Below are positions 36,167-44,271 of a stretch of 64,000 nt of DNA, piece by piece. A program made the translations under genes and the position numbers. How positions within the stretch are numbered: the first letter of the stretch is position 1; each line of letters opens with the position of its first letter. The notes beneath the pieces were generated by a model, which was not told where the DNA came from, searched no databases, and saw only the letters and a program-made list of their open reading frames with translations. This DNA comes from Chitinispirillum sp. GTDB taxonomy: Bacteria; Fibrobacterota; Chitinivibrionia; Chitinivibrionales; Chitinispirillaceae. The stretch lies in the NCBI GenBank assembly GCA_007115975.1, contig SKJJ01000017.1, positions 1 through 64,000 on the forward strand, given 5' to 3'.

Positions 36167-36175
36167 ATATTTCCC

Positions 36176-37852
36176 CTATCGATGAAGTGGTTTATATTTT
36201 ATTCGATGCGGCTGATCTGCGTCAATGCCCAATCTTTGGCGTCTGTCCAATTCATAGCTTTGATAGTTCCCCTCGTGCCATATGACGGTGCTATCGCCTT
36301 CAAAGGCAAGTATATGTGTCGCGATACGATCCAGAAACCAGCGATCATGAGTGACAACCACAACACAACCCGAAAAATCAGCTATAGCCTGCTCCAGGGT
36401 CTGCAGCGTTTCAACATCAAGGTCATTGGTCGGTTCATCCATCAGAAGCACATTTCCTCCGGTCTGAAGCATTTTTGCCAGATGCACCCTGTTGCGCTCC
36501 CCACCGGAGAGACTGCCTATTTTTTTCTGCTGATCAGATCCAGAAAAGTTAAATTTACCAACATAGGCCCTTGCATTCATCTCAATGTTCCCTAAACTTA
36601 TGACATCATTGCCACCGGTGATCTCCTCAAAGACGCTCCTTTCACCATCAAGTGCATCACGCACCTGGTCAACATAGCTTAAACTTACCGTCTCTCCGAT
36701 CTTGAGTGTACCAGAATCAGGTGTTTCCTTGCCGGTAATCATTTTTAACAGAGTTGTTTTCCCTGCGCCGTTACCACCGATAATACCCACAATTCCAGAA
36801 CGGGGGAGATTAAAGTTGAGATTGTCAAAGAGCAGGTTGTCTCCATAGGCTTTGGAAAGATCATTTGCTTCAATAACGACATTACCCAATCGGGGTCCAT
36901 GAGGAATAATGATACTTGCAGTATTCATATCTTCGGGAATTTCCAGTGAGCGAAGCTCTTCATAAGCATTCAGACGGGCTTTTCCTTTAGCTTGGCGTGC
37001 TTTCTGAGACATCTGCACCCATTGCAACTCCTGTCTTAGTCTTTTTTGCCTGTTGCTTTGCTGTTTCTCCTCATCAGCCATTCGTTCGGTTTTTTGCTCA
37101 AGCCAGGAGGCGTAGTTGCCTTTCCACGGTATACCTCTGCTCCTGTCCAGCTCAAGAATCCACTCTACCACATTATCAAGAAAGTAGCGATCGTGAGTAA
37201 CTAAGATTACAGAACCGGCATACTCTCTGAGAAACCGCTCGAGCCAGGCCACAGACTCTGCATCGAGATGGTTGGTCGGCTCATCAAGTAAAAGCAGATC
37301 AGGTTTTTGCAGCAACAGTTTGCAAAGCGCCACCCTTCTTTTTTCTCCGCCGGAGAGGGTGGCTGCCATTGCATCACCGGGAGGCAATCTCAGTGCATCC
37401 ATAGCAATTTCAAGTTGGCGATCAAGTTCCCATGCATCAACTGCATCTATTTTATCCTGTAGTTTCGCCTGGCGGTCTAGCAGCTTTTCCATCGCATCAT
37501 CACTCATCGGTTCTGCAAACTTTGCAGAAATCTCCTCAAATTCCTCAAGCAGTCTGCGGGTATCGCTCACCGCAAGCTCTACATTTCCTTTCACATCCAG
37601 ATCATCATCCAGCTGTGGTTCCTGCGGCAGATACCCTACGGTTCTTCCCTTTTCAAGCCAGGCCTCGCCCTGTATCTCGGTATCCAAACCTGCCATGATT
37701 TTAAGCAGCGTACTTTTTCCCGAACCGTTTACCCCAATAATACCGATTTTGGCTCCATAGTAGAAGGAGAGCGATATATCCTTGAGGACCGTCTTTGCGG
37801 GAGGATGAGTCTTCGTTAAACCACTCATGTAATAGATAAATTTTTCTGCCAT
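36176..37852 (-). CDS. ettA: ABC-F protein, energy-dependent translational throttle EttA
   Basis: A soluble twin-ATPase that binds the ribosomal E site and slows or permits the first steps of elongation according to ADP/ATP level. At 558 residues it matches E. coli EttA (555). It has two Walker A loops (GVNGSGKSTLLK and GGNGAGKTTLLK), two signatures (LSGGEKRRVALC and LSGGERNRVHLA), Walker B with LLLDEPTNHLD and LLMDEPTNDLD, and the EttA N-terminus FIYYMSGLTK. The linker between the two domains is present. Ribosome site GGAG precedes the ATG by six bases. Confidence 0.95.
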   Translation of the reverse strand: MAEKFIYYMSGLTKTHPPAKTVLKDISLSFYYGAKIGIIGVNGSGKSTLLKIMAGLDTEIQGEAWLEKGRTVGYLPQEPQLDDDLDVKGNVELAVSDTRRLLEEFEEISAKFAEPMSDDAMEKLLDRQAKLQDKIDAVDAWELDRQLEIAMDALRLPPGDAMAATLSGGEKRRVALCKLLLQKPDLLLLDEPTNHLDAESVAWLERFLREYAGSVILVTHDRYFLDNVVEWILELDRSRGIPWKGNYASWLEQKTERMADEEKQQSNRQKRLRQELQWVQMSQKARQAKGKARLNAYEELRSLEIPEDMNTASIIIPHGPRLGNVVIEANDLSKAYGDNLLFDNLNFNLPRSGIVGIIGGNGAGKTTLLKMITGKETPDSGTLKIGETVSLSYVDQVRDALDGERSVFEEITGGNDVISLGNIEMNARAYVGKFNFSGSDQQKKIGSLSGGERNRVHLAKMLQTGGNVLLMDEPTNDLDVETLQTLEQAIADFSGCVVVVTHDRWFLDRIATHILAFEGDSTVIWHEGNYQSYELDRRQRLGIDADQPHRIKYKPLHR

Positions 37853-38124
37853 AATTTTCTCCAGGCCTCAGGTACAAACCATTGTTATATAGTATAATTG
37901 TATACACAGGCCTTAAACATACTATTTGCCTGTGTAAAAAAAATATTGTGCTGCACTTATCGAAAAAGTTATTGTCCTATCTTTGATGATGAAAATAATA
38001 AAAAGATCTCTGCTGCGTATTTCCATATTGACCCTCTGGTCTGAATCGCTGTATTTTATTGCTTTCAATTATAAAGAAGGTATAAATCTAACTTTTCCGA
38101 TGAGTTTTAAGAAAGGACCTGGTT

Positions 38125-40743
38125 TTGGAACCTGTTCATGCACGAACTAATCGTCTTATAGCTGTTGGCGTATTCCTGATTGCATTTTTTGCGTTCATTA
38201 CTTCCGTTGCTCCAACGGTATCATTTTGGGATTGTGGAGAATATATTTCAGCTGGTCACAAACTGGGAATTCCTCATCCGCCCGGCAACCCTCTTTTTGT
38301 GCTCCTAATGAGAGTGGCAAGTATGGGATTCAGTTTTTTTGAGGATGTTGGCTACCGGATGAATTTTTCGATTGTGGTGATGAGTGCCTTAACTGCGATG
38401 TTTATCTATTTAGCCGCGGTGAGAGTGATCGTATCCTTTACAGGTATTCCGGACAATCTGCACAAAAGGATTACGGTTTATGTCGGTGGGATAACAGCAG
38501 GGCTTTTCGCGGTTTTTGGCTATACCTTCTGGTTCAGTGCAGTTGAAACCTCAACGTACAATACCTCAATGCTTGCAATAGCGATCTGTACCTGGCTTAT
38601 CCTTAAATGGTACCAAAGTACAAATGTATACCGTGACCGATTACTAGTCCTTATAACATTTATAGCATTCCTTGGCATAGGACTGCACATGTACACCATG
38701 ATCATACTGCCTCCGGTGTTTTTATTTGTAATCATGGTGGATAAAGAGAAGAGAGGTGACTGGCGTTTCTGGGCAACCGCATTTGCAATGGGCTCAATCC
38801 TTTACACCCTCTCCGGTTTTATCTGGATCGGCCCTGTTACAGCAGCTGCTCTCTTTGTAATCGCATTCTCATCAAAGAATAACACCTACAAGTGGAGACT
38901 ATGCTTCTGGCTGGCCTTTTTTGCTCTCTTAGGTTTCTCTGTTCACACCTTCATCCCAATTCGTTCCACCCTTGAGCCGATGATTAACATGAATCAGCCC
39001 GATAACTGGGAATCACTCATTAACGTTTTGGAACGACGTCAGTACGGATCAGAAAGCATGATTTCCCGGATGTTCTGGCGCCGTGGGGCACTTGCCAATC
39101 AGTTTGGCATTGAAGGACATATGGGATGGGGCGGTTTTCATCTGACACAATTTTTCAGGCTTGGTGCCCATGACACCGAACGCAGTTTCTTTATTGACGG
39201 ATTGCTTAGTGGCACATTCAAGTTATTGATCTATCTTATTCCAACAGCACTGATGTTTTTCGGTTGGGCTTATCTGTTTAAAAGGAACCGTCCCGTTGCG
39301 ATACTTCTCATCACCTTAGCCGTGTTGACCAGTGTCGGGTTGGTTTTATACATCAATTTCTCGGACGGTACCCGTCCGGATTCAAGGGATGTTTACCAGC
39401 ACTGGGTCCAAATGGGTCGTCAGGGCCCCGCACCCACCGTTCACCGAGAGGTAAGGATCCGAGACTACTTCTTTACTGCAGGATTTATGTTTTACGGAAT
39501 GTGGATTGGCTTGGCAATAGCCGCTCTTCTCCATAAATTATTTGGCTCAAAGGATAATTTCCTGCGCTCAACGGTTGCACCGGCGTTGGCGATTCTTCTT
39601 GTAGCTTCCCCGGCAGTGCCTTTGGTTACAAATCATCAGCTCAATAACCGTTCCCAGGATTGGATTGCCTATGATTATGCCTACAATCTTCTGATGAGTT
39701 GTAAAGAGAATGGTGTTCTTTTCACCAATGGGGACAATGACACCTTTCCTCTTTGGGCTCTTCAGGAGGCCTACGGCATACGCACCGATGTACGGGTGGT
39801 TAATCTGAGCCTTCTCAACACCGATTGGTACATAAAACAGTTGCAGAAACTTGAGCCAACAGTCCCCATACGATTGAGCGAGGATGCTATTCACCGATTG
39901 CGTCCTGAGAGGAATTTTATAACAACTCCTACCGCCTACAATATGAAAAGAGCTGGTATATCGGTACAATTGCCAACAGTTGAGCAGCACAATGTCATGC
40001 GTGTTCAGGACTGGATGCTATTGCATATTATTGATGCTAATGCGTGGGAAAAACCGATCTATATCGCCATAACAGTCTCGGATAACAATCTTATGGGCTT
40101 GGGTCCCCACCTTAAATCGCAGGGTCTTGTAAACCGGATCATGCCCTACAGGGTACCACAAAAAGAGCAGTTTGATATGGAAAGAACGATTGATCTTCTG
40201 GACAATGTGTACCAATTCCGTGGCCTTGGTGAAGATGCCGAACGGCTCAATTCAACCTCCCGCAACTTGCTGTCAAATTATTCAGCAGTTTTTATCCAAA
40301 CAGCACTGCATATCCGGGAGATGCTTCCAAATATGCAAAACCAGATAGAACAACTAAAAACACAAGTTGCAGTTGCAGATGGTCGTGATACGCACAACCA
40401 ACAGTTGAGTAACCTTGAAGTACAGTATAAAGAAACGATTGAAACAGCTATCGACCTGATGAGCCGCTGTTCAGAGATGATTCCCTGGGATTGGCGCCCA
40501 CGTGCTTTAAGACATGAGTTCTACATGCTTAGCAACAGGTATGAGCTTGCAGTGGAAAAAATGAAAGAAGCACTGCAAAGAGACCCTGATAATGCCAACT
40601 ATCTTCAGATGCTTAGTCATGCAGAGGACAATCTGCGCAGAAGTGAGAAAACGGATGTAACTGCGGACACAATCATTTCAGATTTTAGTGAAGATGAATT
40701 GATCCCGGAAACAGAACCGGCTTTACAATCTGAATTACAGTAA
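38125..40743 (+). CDS. DUF2723 multi-pass membrane protein, likely GT-C glycosyltransferase, with a C-terminal TPR-like part
   Basis: An 872-residue protein with about 11-12 membrane helices in the first two thirds. The first luminal loop reads APTVSFWDCGEYISAGHKLG and PHPPGNPLF, the DUF2723 signature and the likely catalytic Asp region of a GT-C type transferase related to protein O-mannosyltransferases. The soluble C-terminal region (about 560-872) includes NGDNDTFPLWALQEAYGIR, typical of this family, and ends in a TPR-like helix pair (YELAVEKMKEALQRDPDNAN). The start is TTG with AAAGGA upstream. The donor and acceptor are unknown. Strong terminator 25 bases after the stop. Confidence 0.85.
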   Translation: MEPVHARTNRLIAVGVFLIAFFAFITSVAPTVSFWDCGEYISAGHKLGIPHPPGNPLFVLLMRVASMGFSFFEDVGYRMNFSIVVMSALTAMFIYLAAVRVIVSFTGIPDNLHKRITVYVGGITAGLFAVFGYTFWFSAVETSTYNTSMLAIAICTWLILKWYQSTNVYRDRLLVLITFIAFLGIGLHMYTMIILPPVFLFVIMVDKEKRGDWRFWATAFAMGSILYTLSGFIWIGPVTAAALFVIAFSSKNNTYKWRLCFWLAFFALLGFSVHTFIPIRSTLEPMINMNQPDNWESLINVLERRQYGSESMISRMFWRRGALANQFGIEGHMGWGGFHLTQFFRLGAHDTERSFFIDGLLSGTFKLLIYLIPTALMFFGWAYLFKRNRPVAILLITLAVLTSVGLVLYINFSDGTRPDSRDVYQHWVQMGRQGPAPTVHREVRIRDYFFTAGFMFYGMWIGLAIAALLHKLFGSKDNFLRSTVAPALAILLVASPAVPLVTNHQLNNRSQDWIAYDYAYNLLMSCKENGVLFTNGDNDTFPLWALQEAYGIRTDVRVVNLSLLNTDWYIKQLQKLEPTVPIRLSEDAIHRLRPERNFITTPTAYNMKRAGISVQLPTVEQHNVMRVQDWMLLHIIDANAWEKPIYIAITVSDNNLMGLGPHLKSQGLVNRIMPYRVPQKEQFDMERTIDLLDNVYQFRGLGEDAERLNSTSRNLLSNYSAVFIQTALHIREMLPNMQNQIEQLKTQVAVADGRDTHNQQLSNLEVQYKETIETAIDLMSRCSEMIPWDWRPRALRHEFYMLSNRYELAVEKMKEALQRDPDNANYLQMLSHAEDNLRRSEKTDVTADTIISDFSEDELIPETEPALQSELQ

Positions 40744-40770
40744 AAGGGGACTGTTTAAAAGGTCAAAAAA

Positions 40771-40803
40771 AACACTCTGCAATTTCGCAGGGTGTTTTTT
40801 TTT
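40771..40803 (+). terminator. Intrinsic terminator of the DUF2723 gene
   Basis: AACACTCTGC and GCAGGGTGTT form a 10-bp stem (one G-T pair) around AATTTC, followed by a run of T; a run of A precedes it, so it could work in both directions. Confidence 0.88.
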
Positions 40804-41407
40804 ATGGAAAAGCTTGCTGTTCTGACTTAAGTGTGGAGTGAGCCCAACTTTCGCACCTACTTATGCTGTAACTTTTCAATAATTGTCTATCACCTCTTTT
40901 TTTATTAAAAAAGGGCAATTTGCGCATTGAAGAGTAGTCTAAGCATGAAATGACTCCGACGGGCCAACAAACGTTTTTTTACCAATTAAGTGGCTTAATT
41001 TAGCAGAGTTCTCGATATTGATTTACATTGTTTAGTTTTATTGTAAATATGATACGAAAGATGGGCTAGTAAATAGAGCGACTCTTATTAAGAATAGCAG
41101 CCCGACTGATGTCAACAAAGTTTCAGCAGAAAGCTGGCTGATACAACTAAAAATCCCTCTGGTGAACCAAAAAAAACAGAGTATATCGTTGAATTACAAC
41201 AAAAAGCAGGAGCTATTCATCTCTGGCAGACCGTCGCTCCCTCCGACAAGGAGCCCTGCCCTCCTCACCAAACAGCTCGCAGTCCTCTGCTGCAGGCTGC
41301 TGCGAAAGATGGCTGAGAGACGGGTCGAGGGCAGGCAGGGTGAGCGGATACTACAACTGTCTTACCCATCATTATGAGTTCCTTAACTTAACACCTGCGG
41401 GGTGGAG
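40804..41407. other. 600-base gap with an AT-rich part and a GC-rich foldable part
   Basis: No supported protein gene. 40804-41160 is AT-rich and unremarkable. 41215-41360 is GC-rich with long-range complementarity (separate entry). Near 41380-41416, CCTTAACT and AGTTAAGG enclose a nested CACC/GGTG pair; this hairpin spans the larE stop and may end that transcript. Confidence 0.5.
41215..41360. ncRNA. Candidate structured RNA or mobile-repeat relic
   Basis: A GC-rich island in an AT-rich gap. CCTGCCCTC (41255-41263) is perfectly complementary to GAGGGCAGG (41327-41335). Between them CTCGCAG and CTGCGA at about 41276-41304 can form a nested stem with further GC pairs. There is no match to RNase P, SRP, tmRNA or 6S that I can recognise. 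The strand and function are undecided. A plus-strand open frame crosses it but lacks a ribosome site. Confidence 0.3.
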
Positions 41408-42235
41408 TTAAGGTGTACTGAGAGCTTCATTCATGGCCCCGGTTCTGTATCCCCTGAGATCAAGCGCAGAAAAGGTAAATCCGGCGGATCTGCAGAGCTC
41501 CCCTATTTGATCTCTCATCCTCCAGGCCTCATCCTGTTGCAACTCCCCTATTTCGATCCGAGCAAGTGTGCCATGACTTCTGACCCTGAACTGCACAAAA
41601 CCCAGTTCTCTTAGTCCATCTTCAGCCAGAGCGACTCTTTTGAGTTTCTCTTCCGTGATCTCTTCACCATAAGGGAAGCGGCTTGAGAGACATGCCATGG
41701 AGGGTTTATTGGCAGTGGGAAGATGCAGATTGGAAGATAACTGACGGATTTCACTTTTTGTCAAACCGGATTCACAAAGAGGCGACTTGATTCCCAGCTC
41801 ATTAATTGCACGCAAACCTGGCCGGTAATCGGAAAGGTCATCATGATTGCTGCCTTCAATAACGTGGTCAACCCCTCTTTCGGAGGCGGTTTCTTTAATT
41901 TTTAAAAAGAGCTCCATTTTGCAATAATAACACCTTTGGGGCGTATTGATGGAGAATTGTCTGTTTTGTAGTTCATTTGTGTCAATAACAAGCTGCTGCA
42001 GGTCAAGAAAATCAGCAATTGTACGCGATTGGTCAAATTCATATTGAGGGAATGTGGGAGAGTTGGCGGTAACCAGAATTACATTCTCTTTTCCCAGTAC
42101 TTTTTTTGCAACAGCAGCCAGTAGGGTGCTGTCCACACCACCAGAAAAGGCAATTGCAACCGATCTATAATCAGCAATGATGTGGTTTAGTTTTTCGATT
42201 TTTGATTTCATTTGAGTTTCGCTTATTTTTTGCAT
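41408..42235 (-). CDS. larE: LarE-type ATP-dependent sulfur transferase (PP-loop)
   Basis: LarE adenylates a pyridinium dicarboxylate precursor and transfers sulfur during synthesis of the nickel-pincer nucleotide cofactor of lactate racemase-type enzymes. The 275 residues show the PP-loop SGGVDSTLLA at 31-40, a CYYC pair (Cys102, Cys105), Cys154, and Cys182 in ACLSSRFPYG. Lactobacillus LarE sacrifices a single Cys; homologues with three conserved Cys use an iron-sulfur cluster. The extra CxxC here suggests the cluster type (inference). No larA, larB or larC is in the window. Confidence 0.85.
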   Translation of the reverse strand: MQKISETQMKSKIEKLNHIIADYRSVAIAFSGGVDSTLLAAVAKKVLGKENVILVTANSPTFPQYEFDQSRTIADFLDLQQLVIDTNELQNRQFSINTPQRCYYCKMELFLKIKETASERGVDHVIEGSNHDDLSDYRPGLRAINELGIKSPLCESGLTKSEIRQLSSNLHLPTANKPSMACLSSRFPYGEEITEEKLKRVALAEDGLRELGFVQFRVRSHGTLARIEIGELQQDEAWRMRDQIGELCRSAGFTFSALDLRGYRTGAMNEALSTP

Positions 42236-42366
42236 TTGAATAGGACTTGATGTAATTTGAAAATATAATTTAATGCGAACAAAAATATCTTATGGCTTTT
42301 TCACCTGTGGGACTATCGGTGAAGGAGGCTTTTTTTTTGTCTTCACCTTTGGGTCAGGAGGTCGGT

Positions 42367-42837
42367 ATGGAAAAAACGTATGTTACTGAAGAGGGGCACA
42401 AAAAGTTGGTATCAGAATTGGAGTATTTAAAGACTACGCGTCGCCAGGAGATAGCCAAGCAGCTTGATTATGCTCGTTCCTTTGGTGACCTTAGAGAGAA
42501 TGCGGAGTATGAAGCAGCAAAACACGCGCTCCAGATGAACGAGATCAGGATAAATGAGTTAGATATGAAGGTAGCCAATGCGGTAATCGTTGATATGAAC
42601 TCTGTTTCAACAGATAAAGTGATAATTGGAACAAAGGTGCTTCTTTGGGATTTCGACTTCGAAGAGGAGATCGAATACTTTATCACCGGTACCGAAGAAG
42701 CCGATCCGGCTTCGGGCAAAATCTCGGTTAACTCGCCCGTTGCAACCGCTCTTTTGGGTCACAAAGTGGGTGACAAGGTGGAAGTGCAGGCTCCCCGTGC
42801 CACTATGAACTATGAAATCAAGAAGATATCAAGATAA
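42367..42837 (+). CDS. greA: Transcription elongation factor GreA
   Basis: A 156-residue factor that rescues backtracked RNA polymerase by stimulating transcript cleavage. The N-terminal coiled coil carries the acidic tip DYARSFGDLRENAEYEAAK, and the C-terminal FKBP-like domain has ADPASGKISVNSPVATALLG. AGGAGGT before the ATG at 42367 fixes the start; a longer upstream frame beginning at 42292 is not needed. The UGPase gene starts six bases after its stop. Confidence 0.96.
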   Translation: MEKTYVTEEGHKKLVSELEYLKTTRRQEIAKQLDYARSFGDLRENAEYEAAKHALQMNEIRINELDMKVANAVIVDMNSVSTDKVIIGTKVLLWDFDFEEEIEYFITGTEEADPASGKISVNSPVATALLGHKVGDKVEVQAPRATMNYEIKKISR

Positions 42838-42843
42838 GCAGTT

Positions 42844-44256
42844 ATGCAAAAAAATAATAGCAAAGAGAATCTTTTCGTGAAAAAGATGGCAATGGAGAAT
42901 CTTCCATCTGTTGCCATAGACTCTTTTCTCTACTATTTCAAACAGCTCTGCGACAGCGATTGCGGAACTATTTCAGAGCAACGAATAGATCCGGTTCAAC
43001 CGGCGGATCTTGAAAATCTCGAGTCGATAGAGAGATCGAACCTCGATATCCATAAAGCACTGAGTCAAACCGTGGTACTGAAACTCAATGGTGGACTTGG
43101 CACCACAATGGGTCTTGATAAAGCCAAATCCCTCATCTCCGTTAAAAACAGCTGCTCATTTCTTGATATAACCGCTCTCCAGATACGAAATCTAAACAGA
43201 ACATTCGGTGTCACTATTCCCCTTATTTTAATGAACAGTTTTAAAACCGAAAAGGATTCTTCGGCGGTATTGAGCAACTATCCAGATTTGAAAACAGTGT
43301 TTCCTTTCTCTTTTTTGCAGAACAAATTCCCCAAAATCATTCAGAAAACCCTTGAACCTGCATGTTGTGTCCAGAACCCCTCTCTTGAATGGAATCCACC
43401 AGGACATGGCGATATCTACAGCACACTTTTCACTACCGGTATCCTTGAAAAGCTGCTTGAACACAACTACAAATATGCCTTTGTCTCTAACATCGATAAC
43501 CTTGGCGCAGCACTTGATACCAATGTCCTTGGATACTTTGCCAGCAAAGGTTTTTCATTCCTTATGGAGGTAACTGACCGGACACACATGGACCGTAAGG
43601 GGGGGCATCTTGCAAAAACAAAAGACGGCAGATTCGTATTACGTGAGTCAGTTCAGTGTTCCGAAAAAGACCGCACAGCATTTACCGACATCACTCTTCA
43701 CAGGTACTTCAATACCAATAATCTTTGGATAGACCTTGGGTCTTTATATGACACCCTCAATCAAAACGACAACCAGTTAAGGCTACCTCTGATAATCAAC
43801 ACCAAACATCTCGACCCCAAACACCGCAGCTCACCATCCGTTTACCAGCTGGAAAGTGCCATGGGCTCGGCCATATCGGTGTTCAATAACAGCAGCGCAC
43901 TGAGAGTTCCAAGAACCAGATTTTCACCAGTGAAAAGCTGCGAAGACTTGCTGCTTTTGTGGTCCGATTATTACGTTTTAACCGACGATTACCATATTGT
44001 TGTAAATCCTGCAAGAAAAGAGGGCTCGATCGATATCTCGCTTGATCCTCAGTACTACGGCCATATCGATCAGCTGCAGGACCGATTTCCCCATGGCGCC
44101 CCATCATTAATCAATTGCAAAGCTCTCTGTATTCAAGGTGATGTTAGATTCGGGAAAAATGTTACAATAGCCGACAGCGTAACCATTGTAAACGACAGCT
44201 CTGCTGTGGCATTTATAGACGACTCATCTCACATCGATTCCGATATTACTCTCTAG
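42844..44256 (+). CDS. UTP-glucose-1-phosphate uridylyltransferase, eukaryotic-type (UDPGP family)
   Basis: Makes UDP-glucose from UTP and glucose-1-phosphate. The 470 residues contain KLNGGLGTTMGLDKAKSLI (nucleotide-binding loop), the block PPGHGDIYSTLFTTGILEKL, and NIDNLGAALDTNVLGYF, and end in a C-terminal left-handed beta-helix. This is the UDPGP family of eukaryotes, not the GalU family of most bacteria. Its product could feed the GT4 enzymes here; it would not directly serve the ADP-glucose type of GlgA. Probably in an operon with greA, six bases away. Confidence 0.93.
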   Translation: MQKNNSKENLFVKKMAMENLPSVAIDSFLYYFKQLCDSDCGTISEQRIDPVQPADLENLESIERSNLDIHKALSQTVVLKLNGGLGTTMGLDKAKSLISVKNSCSFLDITALQIRNLNRTFGVTIPLILMNSFKTEKDSSAVLSNYPDLKTVFPFSFLQNKFPKIIQKTLEPACCVQNPSLEWNPPGHGDIYSTLFTTGILEKLLEHNYKYAFVSNIDNLGAALDTNVLGYFASKGFSFLMEVTDRTHMDRKGGHLAKTKDGRFVLRESVQCSEKDRTAFTDITLHRYFNTNNLWIDLGSLYDTLNQNDNQLRLPLIINTKHLDPKHRSSPSVYQLESAMGSAISVFNNSSALRVPRTRFSPVKSCEDLLLLWSDYYVLTDDYHIVVNPARKEGSIDISLDPQYYGHIDQLQDRFPHGAPSLINCKALCIQGDVRFGKNVTIADSVTIVNDSSAVAFIDDSSHIDSDITL

Positions 44257-44271
44257 AAACACAACCCCTGC

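Noticed and set aside
37272-37760. A Ser-rich 162-codon frame antisense to ettA
   Set aside because: The Ser-rich pattern is the complement of charged and Leu codons in the ATPase gene.
41162-41377. A 71-codon plus-strand frame through the GC-rich island
   Set aside because: No ribosome site, and the sequence is better explained by its internal complementarity.
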